NCBI GenBank assembly: GCA_030427385.1
Contig: JAUHWR010000001.1
Span: 310,001 to 374,000 of the forward strand
From: Alphaproteobacteria bacterium
GTDB lineage: Bacteria; Pseudomonadota; Alphaproteobacteria; Micavibrionales; Micavibrionaceae
Direction: 5' to 3'
DNA length: 64,000 nucleotides
In this document: positions 15,940 through 26,021 of the stretch, piece after piece
Layout of the letters: each line of letters starts with the position of its first letter
How positions within the stretch are numbered: the stretch's first letter is position 1
Position numbers and translations under genes: made by a program
Notes under the pieces: generated by a model
Seen by the model: only the letters and a program-made list of their open reading frames with translations
Databases searched by the model: none
What the model was told of the DNA's origin: nothing

Positions 15940-17099
15940 CGCCGCATAGAAATGTTAGGTTGCTGAACTTATATGCAATGTTTTTAAGTTTTTTGCCATT
16001 TTTTCCGGTTGCTGTTGTGTTTTATCAACATCAACTGGGATTATCTTTCCAGCAATTTTTAATGGTCGAGGCGGTCTTTGCGGCGACGGTCGTATTGATG
16101 GAGGTTCCATCGGGATGGCTTGCGGATATGTGGAAACGCACATATACATTGGCTTTATCGGGCGCTGTGACGACGCTTGGGTTTGTTACTTTAGGGTTTG
16201 CGGATAATATATGGCTCGCCATTTTGGCGGAAATCATTATCGGAATCGGCGTGAGTTTTTCAAGCGGAACGATTTCTGCCTTGCTTTATGATACGGTTCT
16301 TGAAAGCGGAGAAGACGAGCAATATCGCAAATATGAAGGGAAGCGGCATGGCTATGGATTTTACTCCATTGGTATATCTTGTGCGATTGGCGGATTTTTA
16401 TATGAGATGAATCCGTTTCTGCCACTTATTTTTTCTGCCGCGACCTATGCCATGTGCGTTCCGATTGCATTGATGATGAGCGAGCCGGCACGGCATAAGC
16501 AGGTCATGAAGAAAAATCCGTTCCATGATATTGGCAATGTGATGCATTATGCCTTGCATAAAAACCGGGAAATTGCCGCGCTGATTTTCTTTGTGGCGAT
16601 TTTATATGGTAGCACGCAAGCGGGCATGTGGACCCAGCAACCATATTTCATGGAGCTTGGCATCGCCGAGCGGTGGTTTGGCGTGATTATCTCCGTCGGT
16701 TTTTTGATTGGCGGATTAGGGAGCCAACTTGGGCATTTTTTGGAAAAGTTCATGCGTCCGGTTAAAATTCTGGTGATGCTGTGGGCGCTTGCTATAATTT
16801 GTTGGGCGTTATCCGGTGCATTCTTATGGTATCATGCTTTGGCACTATTATGCATAAGCAACATCGCCTGGGGTATTGGGTTTCCCGTCATGCAGGATGC
16901 GATTAATCGGCGGGTAGATAGCAGCCGCCGCGCCACTATTTTATCGGTGGCGTCCTTGATGATGCGTGTTGTCTTTATTCCGGTAGGGTTTGCATTGGGA
17001 TGGATTTCCGATCTATACGGCTTGCAAGTTGGGTTACTGGCTTTAGCTGGGTTTGTTCTGATTGCTAATGTTTGGAATGTCAGGAGGTTGATATCTTGA
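15936..17099 (+). CDS. MFS transporter
   Basis: The protein of about 387 residues has roughly 12 hydrophobic helices. The family loop motif between helices 2 and 3 reads VPSGWLADMWKRTYTL. It is related to drug or metabolite exporters of the major facilitator superfamily. The ATG at 15936 overlaps the GNAT stop (ATGA), which favours it over the frame's earlier ATG at 15927. Co-transcription with three acetyltransferases suggests modification and export of one compound, which is inference. Confidence 0.85.
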   Translation: MTPHRNVRLLNLYAMFLSFLPFFPVAVVFYQHQLGLSFQQFLMVEAVFAATVVLMEVPSGWLADMWKRTYTLALSGAVTTLGFVTLGFADNIWLAILAEIIIGIGVSFSSGTISALLYDTVLESGEDEQYRKYEGKRHGYGFYSIGISCAIGGFLYEMNPFLPLIFSAATYAMCVPIALMMSEPARHKQVMKKNPFHDIGNVMHYALHKNREIAALIFFVAILYGSTQAGMWTQQPYFMELGIAERWFGVIISVGFLIGGLGSQLGHFLEKFMRPVKILVMLWALAIICWALSGAFLWYHALALLCISNIAWGIGFPVMQDAINRRVDSSRRATILSVASLMMRVVFIPVGFALGWISDLYGLQVGLLALAGFVLIANVWNVRRLIS

Positions 17100-17153
17100 T
17101 GTAAGTGAAAAGAAATGTTAGTATTAGCGATAATAAAAAATGGGTGTGTTGAT

Positions 17154-18560
17154 ATGTCACCAGTTACCGATAATACGAATGGTGCTGATGTGCCTTTGAA
17201 GTCTTTGGCGCAAATAAGACTTTTAAGTAGAGAAAAAGTTTTAGATTATGTTGATGGTCTTTCTGATAAGGACTACGCCGCTCATCTCTATCAATGGGAA
17301 GAAAATTATAAGAGTTCTTTCTTCTTTGCTTGCGATGGTGTTATTGCAGATGTGCTCTCTCATCGCGTTCCCAGCGTTCGAGTTCTTCGTGAGCTTGAAC
17401 GCATGTCTATCAAGGACAAGAATTACGAATTTAATCCGCGGACTCAAGAGGAATTGAACCGTAGACAGGCACAATTAATACTCAATTTTCATCACATATA
17501 TGAGCTTACCGGGCGAGGCCCCGAAGATGTGTTGGAAAAGGGGGATTATCATGATTGGGTAGTTGCCTTAATAAATGAAGGCTCCGGCTTAAGCACAGGC
17601 ATCGATATTTTGCCTATGAATGCAGACGTGGATGAGGTTGTCTATACTATAGAGGTATTGATGAAGCCAGAATGGAAGTATGAGCATACCATGACTATCA
17701 TGAATAAGTTATATCATGCTCAGATTCAATTCGCGATAGACCATCTACCTGATCGTGCTTTAAGTGAAGATGAGCAGATGTTGTTATATATGATGAGTGC
17801 GGAAGGAGGCCAAGCAAAGAATTGTACTTATAAGCTGCGTGCGAAGATTGATGTTTTTATGATGATTCCTGAGGGTATAAAAAGTGAATATAAAGAAAAA
17901 GCCAAGCTTCTTGTTGATAAAATTATATCTGATCCCGAATTGCGTGAAAGTTATAAGGATGCAGCGAAAAATGGGGATTATTATACGCCAGAAGAGCGGT
18001 TACAATTTTTTAGACGTGAAGCGGAATTGTTGGAAGAAGTATTTGGTGCCTCTGTTGATATTGTAGGCGTAGAGGATATGAAAAAGGACACGTATGGAAA
18101 ATGCCGTGAGGGTAAGCAAATAGTGCTTCAAGGAAATCCGTATTGTAGTACTTATTTTGGTACGCGACATTTTGAAGATGTTGCTGAAACGTTTCGTCAT
18201 GAATATGGACATGTTTTAGAAAGTTTAAAGACGGGAGCCGCGACAGTAAAAGAGAAAAATAATATTACTTTAGCTGGCGATGAATTAGACGATCATAGAT
18301 TTAGCCTAGCATTGAAGATGTCAGAAGGTACATATATAAGTACGGAAACCGCCCGAAGTGTTTTTTTGCAAGCAACCGATGAGGAGGCGTATGGCTATTA
18401 TAGAAGGCAACTTGTCGAGAAGCACGCTAACGTATTTAGTGAGATAATTTCGTCTCATTTTGATATAATTCCTTTTCTAATAAAAATACATGATATAAAA
18501 AGTGCATATGATGCGGAGCCGAAAGCATTTGTGGCTATGGCTACGCAGCCAGAGGTATAG
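17154..18560 (+). CDS. Hypothetical protein with a zincin-like HEYGH motif
   Basis: The 468-residue soluble protein has no recognised family. Its C-terminal third contains [15 protein letters not shown], an HExxH zinc-protease signature inside a predicted helix. A possible third ligand is a glutamate or histidine in the region [13 protein letters not shown] about 70 residues later. The N-terminal 300 residues are helical and acidic. There is no signal peptide. The start is placed at the ATG at 17154; an in-frame ATG at 17115 is also open. The gene looks AT-richer than its neighbours by eye and overlaps mnmA convergently by 20 bases. Protease activity is plausible, not shown. Confidence 0.6.
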   Translation: MSPVTDNTNGADVPLKSLAQIRLLSREKVLDYVDGLSDKDYAAHLYQWEENYKSSFFFACDGVIADVLSHRVPSVRVLRELERMSIKDKNYEFNPRTQEELNRRQAQLILNFHHIYELTGRGPEDVLEKGDYHDWVVALINEGSGLSTGIDILPMNADVDEVVYTIEVLMKPEWKYEHTMTIMNKLYHAQIQFAIDHLPDRALSEDEQMLLYMMSAEGGQAKNCTYKLRAKIDVFMMIPEGIKSEYKEKAKLLVDKIISDPELRESYKDAAKNGDYYTPEERLQFFRREAELLEEVFGASVDIVGVEDMKKDTYGKCREGKQIVLQGNPYCSTYFGTRHFEDVAETFRHEYGHVLESLKTGAATVKEKNNITLAGDELDDHRFSLALKMSEGTYISTETARSVFLQATDEEAYGYYRRQLVEKHANVFSEIISSHFDIIPFLIKIHDIKSAYDAEPKAFVAMATQPEV

Positions 18561-19692
18561 CTTTATTCTCTGTTCCCACAATCCATCCGCCGCCGAGCAC
18601 GCGGGAGCCGTCATAGCAGACGGCGGCTTGTCCGGGGGAGATTCCGTATTGTGGTTTGTCCAGATGAATTTCCGCGCCGTTTTCTGTGATAAATAATGTA
18701 GCCGAGGATGGCTCGGAGACGGAGCGGAGTTTTACGGAGATGTTTTGTATAGTAGAATCAAGCCAGTTGCATTGATCCAGATAAATCACATCACGCGCAA
18801 GGGCGGCCTTTGGCCCGACGATGACTTGGTTATCTGCCGGGTTTAATTTAACCACGAAAAGCGGCTCGTTATTTTCCGAGACGCCGCCGCCTATGCCAAG
18901 TCCCTTACGTTGTCCGATGGTGTAATGGATAATGCCGTTATGGGCGCCGATGATGCGGCCATCCACATGGACGATGTCGCCTGCTTTTTCGGCCTCAGGG
19001 CGGATTTTTTTGACAACTTTTGTATAATCGCCGTTCGGTACAAAGCAAATATCTTGTGAATCCGGTTTATCGGCGGTAATGAGGCCGAGCCGTTTGGCAT
19101 GTTCGCGCGTAACATCCTTTGCCCAGCCGCCGAGAGGAAAGCGGAGGAAGTCGAGCTGTTCCTGTGTGGTGGCAAAAAGGAAATAGCTCTGGTCCTTACC
19201 GCCGTCATAGGCGCGGTGCAACTCGGATTGTCCGGTCTTTGGGTTGAATTCGCGTTTAATATAATGCCCCGTTGCCATGCAATCAGCGCCGAGATCATGC
19301 GCAACCTTTAGCAAGTCACGGAATTTCACGGTTTGATTACATTTCACGCAAGGGATGGGCGTCTCCCCGCGCAGATAGCTATCGGCAAAGTCATCGATGA
19401 CGCTGTCGCGAAAATTGCTTTCATAATTTAGAACGTAGTGAGGGAAGCCCTTTTCCTCTGCCACGCGCTTGGCATCGTAAATGTCTTGCCCGGCGCAACA
19501 GGCCTTGGCCTTATTAATCGCCGCGCCGTGATCATAAAGCTGCAGGGTGACGCCGACGACGTCATAGCCTTCCTCATGCAAAAGCGCTGCGGTTACGGAG
19601 CTATCCACGCCGCCGCTCATGGCGACGACCACGCGTGTATCTTTCGGAGCTTTATTGATGCCTAAGGAATTCATGGGGAAGATATACATCAA
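18541..19692 (-). CDS. mnmA: tRNA-specific 2-thiouridylase
   Basis: MnmA makes 2-thiouridine at the wobble position of Lys, Glu and Gln tRNAs. The PP-loop [16 protein letters not shown] binds ATP. The catalytic cysteines are seen in [12 protein letters not shown] and [13 protein letters not shown]. The [13 protein letters not shown] motif confirms the family. Length of 383 residues is slightly above usual because of an N-terminal lead; the ATG seven codons in (MNSLGINK) is an alternative start. Confidence 0.95.
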   Translation of the reverse strand: MMYIFPMNSLGINKAPKDTRVVVAMSGGVDSSVTAALLHEEGYDVVGVTLQLYDHGAAINKAKACCAGQDIYDAKRVAEEKGFPHYVLNYESNFRDSVIDDFADSYLRGETPIPCVKCNQTVKFRDLLKVAHDLGADCMATGHYIKREFNPKTGQSELHRAYDGGKDQSYFLFATTQEQLDFLRFPLGGWAKDVTREHAKRLGLITADKPDSQDICFVPNGDYTKVVKKIRPEAEKAGDIVHVDGRIIGAHNGIIHYTIGQRKGLGIGGGVSENNEPLFVVKLNPADNQVIVGPKAALARDVIYLDQCNWLDSTIQNISVKLRSVSEPSSATLFITENGAEIHLDKPQYGISPGQAAVCYDGSRVLGGGWIVGTENKAIPLAA

Positions 19693-19776
19693 AATCGGCA
19701 GAAAAGCAAGGATTGGTCATAATGTAAAAAGGGTGCGTTTATTTGCAACGCTCTATAATGAGGAATATAATAAGGC

Positions 19777-20148
19777 ATGAGATTGTTTCTATTTATTTTG
19801 TTGAGTGCCTTTCCCGTCCATGCAATCGAGGTCACCTATACCCAAACCATGTGCCGTATATTAGAGCGGCATGTGCCGCGGGATGATGTAACCTATCAGG
19901 GCGGGGTGGATGTCAATGGTCGGGCGGTTGCGCCTGCGGATCTTGGCGGGGCGCAAGGATTTCAATTCCCGGATACAATCAAAATTCCCCTCTCGGTGGA
20001 TTTGGCGCAGGAATTTGGTTTGGCGGGGTTTGGCAATGATGCATTGGTTGCGCCGCTAGGATTATTGGAAGTGACAAAGGACGGGCGCGTTTTACAGGAG
20101 GGGCGTGATTTGACGGAGCGCGCTTATGTGCTTTGTAAAGATAAATAA
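19777..20148 (+). CDS. Exported hypothetical protein
   Basis: The 123-residue protein begins with a signal peptide (MRLFLFILLSAFPVHA) and is predicted periplasmic. The rest is rich in V, D and G, with two cysteines (one after TYTQTM, one near the C-terminus) that could form a disulphide. No domain was recognised. It lies between divergent mnmA and a convergent small gene. Confidence 0.65.
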   Translation: MRLFLFILLSAFPVHAIEVTYTQTMCRILERHVPRDDVTYQGGVDVNGRAVAPADLGGAQGFQFPDTIKIPLSVDLAQEFGLAGFGNDALVAPLGLLEVTKDGRVLQEGRDLTERAYVLCKDK

Positions 20149-20150
20149 AA

Positions 20151-20408
20151 TTAAGGCGGATCTATAGGATAATCCGCAAGGATAAATTCCGGAGGTTTTG
20201 GTGTGGGGGCTGTATCGGTTTCATGTGATGGTGCTGATTGTTCGCCGTTCGTTGCACGGGTGAAAGGGTTGCCGAGTTGAACATATGTTCCTAATGCAAT
20301 AGTTGACACCAAAACAGCACCATATGCCCCTATCTCCATAGCCAAATATTTTAAATTTTCTGATTTTTTACTCATCTTATTTAAATTAAGCATACTATCG
20401 ATTTGCAT
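20151..20408 (-). CDS. Small single-span membrane protein
   Basis: The 85-residue frame has one hydrophobic segment (MEIGAYGAVLVSTIALGTYV) followed by a proline- and threonine-rich tail (TAPTPKPPEFILADYPIDPP). No family was recognised. The frame opens at 20408; an ATG at 20375 (MSKKSENLK) is an equally likely start. It converges on the exported protein gene with two bases between them. Confidence 0.45.
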   Translation of the reverse strand: MQIDSMLNLNKMSKKSENLKYLAMEIGAYGAVLVSTIALGTYVQLGNPFTRATNGEQSAPSHETDTAPTPKPPEFILADYPIDPP

Positions 20409-20519
20409 TACAAATTTTATGCGTTTTAAGACACAACGTCTTAAGGCGTTAAAAAATAAAGTATCTGGACACAGCCCGCATCATTTCATAATGTTCATTC
20501 AGATTGAAAGAGGATAATC

Positions 20520-21839
20520 ATGAAACGATCACAGTATTTTTTACCAACTTTAAAAGAAAATCCAAAAGAGGCGGAAATTGTTTCGCACCGTTATATGCTT
20601 CGCGCGGGAATGATCAAGCAGACATCTGCCGGAATTTATGCATGGCTTCCGATGGGGTTAAAGGTATTGAAAAAAATCGAAGCGATTGTTCGTGAGGAAC
20701 AAAATAAAGCCGGCGCACAAGAAGTTCTGATGCCGACCATTCAGCCCGCGGATCTGTGGAAAGAGTCCGGTCGTTATGATGCATATGGCAAGGAAATGTT
20801 GCGAATTATGGATCGGGGCGATCGTGAAATGTTGTTTGGCCCGACAAATGAGGAAATGATTACGGATATTTTTCGCGCGCATGTTAAATCCTATAAAGAT
20901 TTACCGAAAAACCTTTATCATATCCAATGGAAGTTTCGTGATGAGGTCCGTCCGCGCTTTGGTGTGATGCGGGGGCGTGAGTTTTTGATGAAGGATGCTT
21001 ATTCCTTTGATTTAAGCCCGGAAGATGCGCGTATTTCTTATCAAAAAATGTTTTTATCTTATTTGCGAACGTTCCGCCGTCTTGGCGTTAAGGCAATTCC
21101 GATGAAGGCAGATACGGGGCCAATTGGCGGCGATTTGTCGCATGAGTTCATTATTTTGGCGGATACGGGTGAAAGTGAAGTTTACACTGATAAGAAGTGG
21201 AATGATGTGGATGTAACCGCACAAGGGTTGTCTTACGATGATACAGCCGCGCTGGAAACATATTTCACGGAAATGACAAATATCTATGCGGCAACTGATG
21301 AAATTCATGATGCTGAATCTGCGCCGCCGTCCAATGAGTTAGATGTCGCGCGCGGAATTGAGGTCGGGCATATTTTCTATTTCGGAACAAAATATTCCAA
21401 GGCGATGGGCGCTTCTGTTCAAAATAAAGACGGGAGCATTGTCGATGTGGAAATGGGATCGTACGGGATCGGCGTTTCCCGTTTGGTGGGCGCAATTATC
21501 GAAGCCAGCCACGATGATAACGGCATTATCTGGCCCGTTGAAATTGCCCCGTTTGATGCCGGTTTAATCAACCTGCGAAGCGGAGATGCGGCATGTGATA
21601 AAGCATGTGAAGATCTTTATCAGCAACTTCAGGATGCGGGATTTGATGTTTTATTGGATGATCGTGATGCACGCGCCGGCGATAAATTCGCAGATATGGA
21701 TTTGATTGGATTGCCCTATCAAATCATCATCGGACCTAAGGGATTGGAAAAAGGTAGTGCCGAAGTTAAAAATCGTGCCACCGGAGAGACCAAGGACGTT
21801 GCTTTGGATCAGATTGTGTCTATCTTAGGTAATAAATAA
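20520..21839 (+). CDS. proS: Prolyl-tRNA synthetase, short bacterial type
   Basis: ProRS charges tRNA-Pro. Class II motifs are clear: motif 1 near [19 protein letters not shown], motif 2 [26 protein letters not shown] and motif 3 [15 protein letters not shown]. At 439 residues it lacks the editing insertion of the 570-residue enzyme, as is usual in alphaproteobacteria. An anticodon-binding domain ends the protein. It heads a block containing lolC, lolD and dnaE. Confidence 0.96.
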   Translation: MKRSQYFLPTLKENPKEAEIVSHRYMLRAGMIKQTSAGIYAWLPMGLKVLKKIEAIVREEQNKAGAQEVLMPTIQPADLWKESGRYDAYGKEMLRIMDRGDREMLFGPTNEEMITDIFRAHVKSYKDLPKNLYHIQWKFRDEVRPRFGVMRGREFLMKDAYSFDLSPEDARISYQKMFLSYLRTFRRLGVKAIPMKADTGPIGGDLSHEFIILADTGESEVYTDKKWNDVDVTAQGLSYDDTAALETYFTEMTNIYAATDEIHDAESAPPSNELDVARGIEVGHIFYFGTKYSKAMGASVQNKDGSIVDVEMGSYGIGVSRLVGAIIEASHDDNGIIWPVEIAPFDAGLINLRSGDAACDKACEDLYQQLQDAGFDVLLDDRDARAGDKFADMDLIGLPYQIIIGPKGLEKGSAEVKNRATGETKDVALDQIVSILGNK

Positions 21840-21854
21840 AAGAAAGCCACGAGC

Positions 21855-22472
21855 ATGAAAATCACTATTATCATCGGATCTCATCAGCAAGATTCCCAGT
21901 CACATAAGGTCGGGAAATATATTCAGCATCAGTTGAATGAGCGTGATGATGTGGATGAAGTCGGGATGGTTGATTTGGGCGGAAACCCTGTGCCGTTATG
22001 GGATAGTACGTATTGGCAAAAAGAGTCAGGTTTGAAGGAAACGCTCGCCCCCTTTATGGGTGAGCTGTCAAGTGCGGATGGATATGTCATTATTGCCCCC
22101 GAATGGGGCGGAATGGTGCCGGGGGGCTTGAAAAACTTTATGTTGTATTGGTCAGAAAAAGAAACGGGGCATAAGCCCGCAATGATTGTTGGCGTATCGG
22201 GCAGCATTAACGGCGCGTATCCGGTCGCAGAATTACGCCATAGCGGATATAAAAATTCCAAAATTGTTTACACGCCTGAACATTTGATCGTGCGTAATGT
22301 CGGTGAGGTGATGAATGATATGGACCCGAATGGCGGGGAGGGCATAGATAAAGAAATCCGTGAGCGCACCGCCCATGCCAATAATTGTTTGATTGCCTAT
22401 GCCAAGGCGTTTAAAGCCATGCGTGAGACGACACCCGATTTAATGCATGACGACTTTCCATACGGAATGTAG
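21855..22472 (+). CDS. NAD(P)H-dependent FMN reductase family protein
   Basis: The 205-residue flavodoxin-like protein has the FMN phosphate-binding start IIIGSHQQDSQSHKVGKYIQ and the family motif VIIAPEWGGMVPGGLKNFMLY (usual form PEYNxxxPGxLKN). It probably reduces flavins or quinones in the cytoplasm. It follows proS by 15 bases and interrupts the common proS-lolC adjacency. Confidence 0.85.
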   Translation: MKITIIIGSHQQDSQSHKVGKYIQHQLNERDDVDEVGMVDLGGNPVPLWDSTYWQKESGLKETLAPFMGELSSADGYVIIAPEWGGMVPGGLKNFMLYWSEKETGHKPAMIVGVSGSINGAYPVAELRHSGYKNSKIVYTPEHLIVRNVGEVMNDMDPNGGEGIDKEIRERTAHANNCLIAYAKAFKAMRETTPDLMHDDFPYGM

Positions 22473-22492
22473 AAGATATTTCTCTGGTGTCT

Positions 22493-22534
22493 CTCTGGGG
22501 ACAGTCACTTTTTGAAAAGTGACTGTCCCCAGAG
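22493..22534. repeat. Perfect 20-bp hairpin, REP-like element or terminator
   Basis: The arms 22493-22512 and 22515-22534 are exact inverted complements around a TG loop. The core is GGGGACAGTCACTTTT. Such GGGGACAGTC...GACTGTCCCC palindromes recur in genomes carrying Y1 (RAYT) transposases, so this is plausibly a solitary REP-type element. It lies between the FMN reductase and lolC and could also terminate transcription. No RAYT gene is in the window. Confidence 0.7.
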
Positions 22535-22595
22535 TAGAGTAAAGCGGCATGATTTAGATATTGCCACGCCCCGTTGCATCCTATAAAACAATCTC

Positions 22596-23837
22596 ATGTT
22601 ATTTTCCCCATTTGAACGTATGATGGCTTGGCGATATTTGCGCGCGCGCAAGGCTGAGGGTTTTGTGTCTGTGATTGCGACCTTCTCTTTTACCGGCATA
22701 TTATTGGGTGTTGCGACGTTAATTATTGTCATGAGCGTGATGAACGGATTTCGCACCGAATTGGTGAGCCGTATTTTGGGGCTGAATGGACATTTGACCG
22801 TATATGCCCCCGGAGCACCGCTTACAGATTACGAAAATATGACGCGGCGCGTTGCCGAAGTTCCGGGCGTTGTAAATGTATTTCCGATGATTGAAACGCA
22901 GGCTTTATTGAGCGCGCGCGGTACTTCGACAGGTGTGGTCGTGCGCGGGATGCAGCCACAGGATTTTGGGTCAAAGCCGATCTTAAGTAATGCCATTACC
23001 AGCGGAGATCAATATTTACAGGCCGGACGCGTTGCGATTGGCGTGAAATTAGCCGAGCGTTTAAATCTGGGGGTTGGGGATGATATTGTCTTGCTATCAT
23101 CTAAAATGAAATCATCACCATTTGGAAGTATGCCGCGTTCCAAAACATTTGAAATTGCCCAGATCTTTGATGTGGAAATGTATGAATATAATTCCGGTTT
23201 TGTGTTTATCACGATGACGGATGCACAGGCATTATTCCAAATGCCGAATGCCGCAACCGAGTTGGAGATTTTAACGAATAACCCCGCGCATGTGGAGCCG
23301 ATCCGCGATTTGGTGCGTCAGACCGTATTGGGGGCGGCCGAAGTACATGATTGGCAACAATCCAATAAATCATTTGTGAATGCGTTGGCGGTGGAGCGTA
23401 ATGTGATGTTCTTGATTTTGACGCTGATTATTATTGTTGCCGCGTTTAATATCATCTCCAGCATGATTATGTTGGTGAAGGATAAATCGCGCGATATTGC
23501 GATTATGCGCACCATGGGCGCGGCGCGTTCTTCTATGCTTAAAATATTCATGCTAACGGGGGCTAGCATTGGTATTTCCGGCACGTTGGTCGGGGCTATT
23601 ATTGGGATTACATTTGCGCTGAATATTGATTCCATTAAGGAATGGATTGAAGGATGGAGCGGGTCGGAGTTATTCTCGGATGAGATTTATTTCCTATCGC
23701 ATTTGCCAGCCGAAGTTGAATGGAGCGAAGTTGTGGGCGTTGTGGGCTTGGCTGTTTTAATTTCTATTCTTGCGACGCTTTATCCGGCTTGGCGCGCCGC
23801 AAAACTTGATCCGGTGGAGGCGCTTCGTTATGAGTAA
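22596..23837 (+). CDS. lolC: Lipoprotein-releasing ABC transporter membrane subunit
   Basis: LolC/LolE extracts lipoproteins from the inner membrane and passes them to LolA. The 413-residue protein has the family architecture: helix near 26-50 (SFTGILLGVATLIIVMSVMNGF), a periplasmic MacB-like domain (about 55-265), and three C-terminal FtsX helices ending in TLYPAWRAAKLDPVEALRYE. A single gene here suggests one LolC/E hybrid subunit. It overlaps lolD by eight bases. Confidence 0.94.
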   Translation: MLFSPFERMMAWRYLRARKAEGFVSVIATFSFTGILLGVATLIIVMSVMNGFRTELVSRILGLNGHLTVYAPGAPLTDYENMTRRVAEVPGVVNVFPMIETQALLSARGTSTGVVVRGMQPQDFGSKPILSNAITSGDQYLQAGRVAIGVKLAERLNLGVGDDIVLLSSKMKSSPFGSMPRSKTFEIAQIFDVEMYEYNSGFVFITMTDAQALFQMPNAATELEILTNNPAHVEPIRDLVRQTVLGAAEVHDWQQSNKSFVNALAVERNVMFLILTLIIIVAAFNIISSMIMLVKDKSRDIAIMRTMGAARSSMLKIFMLTGASIGISGTLVGAIIGITFALNIDSIKEWIEGWSGSELFSDEIYFLSHLPAEVEWSEVVGVVGLAVLISILATLYPAWRAAKLDPVEALRYE

Positions 23838-24510
23838 GCAACTTTTGGAAATTACCGATTTAAAGAAAACCTTCACGCAGGGCGGAAAATCTTTGAATGT
23901 GTTGCATGACATAAATGTCACCATTGAGCCGGGAGAGATTGTCGCCTTGGTTGGGCCATCAGGCTCTGGTAAATCAACATTTTTGCAAATGGCGGGATTG
24001 CTGGATACGCCGACATCAGGAAAAATTATGATTGGCGGGGATGATATGACCCGCGCAGATGATAAAAAGCGCACCGCATATCGCCGTGAGTTAATTGGGT
24101 TTGTTTATCAATTTCATTATTTACAACCCGAATTTACGGCATTGGAAAATGTTGTCATTCCGCAAATGATCGCCGGAACAGATAAAGACGCAGCGCAGGT
24201 TCGCGGCGCAAAAATTTTAAAGCGTATGGGGTTGGAGCAGCGCTTTCATCACCGCCCCGCCAGATTATCCGGCGGAGAACAACAACGCGTAGCCATTAGC
24301 CGTGCACTTGCCAATGCGCCAAGTCTGTTATTGGCCGATGAACCAACGGGAAATCTGGATCCCGATACATCGGATATTGTGTTTAACGAAATGTTGGGAT
24401 TGGTGCGTAATGTCGGGATTGGCGCGATTATCGCCACGCATAATATGGACTTGGCATCAAAGATGGATCGTGTCTTGCTTCTTCAGGGCGGGACGATTAC
24501 CTCGGCTTAA
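23830..24510 (+). CDS. lolD: Lipoprotein-releasing ABC transporter ATPase
   Basis: LolD powers lipoprotein release. Walker A is GPSGSGKSTFLQMAGLLD, the signature is LSGGEQQRVAISRALA, and Walker B is LLLADEPTGNLD. The start at 23830 (MSKQLLEITDLKKTF) lies inside the end of lolC and gives the expected length of about 226 residues, rather than the longer in-frame opening at 23770. Confidence 0.95.
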   Translation: MSKQLLEITDLKKTFTQGGKSLNVLHDINVTIEPGEIVALVGPSGSGKSTFLQMAGLLDTPTSGKIMIGGDDMTRADDKKRTAYRRELIGFVYQFHYLQPEFTALENVVIPQMIAGTDKDAAQVRGAKILKRMGLEQRFHHRPARLSGGEQQRVAISRALANAPSLLLADEPTGNLDPDTSDIVFNEMLGLVRNVGIGAIIATHNMDLASKMDRVLLLQGGTITSA

Positions 24511-24513
24511 ATT

Positions 24514-25932
24514 TTAAGCGCTGCCCCCTAACCAGCCGGTATTATCGTAATATTCATATCGCTTGGACTTATCTTCCAAACATTCTAAGATGACATCATA
24601 GCGCTTTGCGACGGCATCTCTGTCTGCTTTGATTTTCAGGCTTTCCTGCGCCGCTTGGGTTAATATCTCTGCGTGTTTCAGCAGGACATTCCTCTCGCTT
24701 TCACGGTCAATATTAAAAATCAATTCGCCCAATACCTTCATGGCATGCATGGCGGCATTTCGATCCGCGGCAATATAGGGCAAAATCTTATAGAGCAGGG
24801 AATCGGCAAACATTTCAAAGGTCAGGGTGCGAATAACGATGCGGATGTTACCGTCATCATCATAATAATAAGGGCCAGGAATTTTACGCGCAGATAATTT
24901 TGCCAAAGCACTATGTAGCCAATCCATAGCGGAAATGGCTGTAAAGGGATCATTGATACCCGGTGATAAGGCGCGGGCGATGATTTCCACAAGCTCATCA
25001 GCCAAAAATAGGATGTCTTGTGTTTGTGTACGCTCATCCCCAAACGCAAAACAGGACAGCGCCTCTTTGATAATCTCGTCATTCACGCGGATGGCGGGGG
25101 CGATATGCATTAGGATATCATTATTAAGTGTGAAGTCGCCCGGGCGGTATTCCAGACGAATACGAAGGTCATGCTGAATTGCTATTTCTTTTAAATGAAT
25201 TTCATCCAAAACCTGAATGTAGCCGATTGTGTTGCTTTTTATTCCCATGCCATCTGTGCGAATATTATCGGCAATAAAGGGATGGGCGGGATTGGAGCGG
25301 CCATCCATGGTGTCATCCAGTTCCTGTGGGAAGCGACGATCCAAATCATAAACCAATGTTTTTCCAACGCGCGCAATAATGTTGGATATGTTGATGCTCT
25401 CTGGAATGTGATGAATATAGAGAATAAGAACGGCCACGCTGCTTGTGGCAAAAAACATTGCCACAAGAATGGAAAAGTGGGGGACAAAGGCCTCGATGGC
25501 TTTTGTGTTTTCCTCTGCTTCTGCGGCACTGATGATGGTGCGTAGGATCAGTAGGCAATACATGAAAGTGGCGATAAACGTCCCCAGCGTTAACTGGTTC
25601 GTGCGATCGCGCATAAAATTACTAATCAGGCGCGGGCCGACTTGCCCTGTCGCAAAGGAGACCGCCGTGATGGTCATGGAGAAGGTCACGCTGGCAACTG
25701 TAATCATAGAGCCCGCAATGACAGATAGAACCGAGCGGGCGCCTTCGGGTTGGTTTAAATAAAACCAGCTGAAATGTCCCAGCCATTCAATTCCAAAGGC
25801 GCGGTCAATTGCCGGCATGACAAATGAAAGGATGATGGCCCCTGTCGCCATAAGGGCGGGAATAAACCAATAGCTGGCTTTGAGTTTTTCCAAAAAATTT
25901 AAGAGGTCGGCGCCAAAGGGCAGCATAATCAT
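24514..25932 (-). CDS. DUF2254 membrane protein
   Basis: The 472-residue protein has four hydrophobic segments in the first 170 residues and a long cytoplasmic region. SVIAGSMITVASVTFSMTITAVSFATGQVGPRLI is characteristic of DUF2254. The function is unknown. It is on the strand opposite to lolD and dnaE, thus inserted between two genes that often neighbour each other in alphaproteobacteria. Confidence 0.88.
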   Translation of the reverse strand: MIMLPFGADLLNFLEKLKASYWFIPALMATGAIILSFVMPAIDRAFGIEWLGHFSWFYLNQPEGARSVLSVIAGSMITVASVTFSMTITAVSFATGQVGPRLISNFMRDRTNQLTLGTFIATFMYCLLILRTIISAAEAEENTKAIEAFVPHFSILVAMFFATSSVAVLILYIHHIPESINISNIIARVGKTLVYDLDRRFPQELDDTMDGRSNPAHPFIADNIRTDGMGIKSNTIGYIQVLDEIHLKEIAIQHDLRIRLEYRPGDFTLNNDILMHIAPAIRVNDEIIKEALSCFAFGDERTQTQDILFLADELVEIIARALSPGINDPFTAISAMDWLHSALAKLSARKIPGPYYYDDDGNIRIVIRTLTFEMFADSLLYKILPYIAADRNAAMHAMKVLGELIFNIDRESERNVLLKHAEILTQAAQESLKIKADRDAVAKRYDVILECLEDKSKRYEYYDNTGWLGGSA

Positions 25933-26021
25933 CCTGACGTAAAAGGTGTTCTTCTAAGCTATAGGAAATTTGGAAAACATCAAGATGACGGGCGGCATTA
26001 AAGATGCTAACTTTGAGTCAT

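Noticed and set aside
20520-21839. Short ProRS as a novelty
   Set aside because: The 440-residue form without the editing insertion is usual in alphaproteobacteria.
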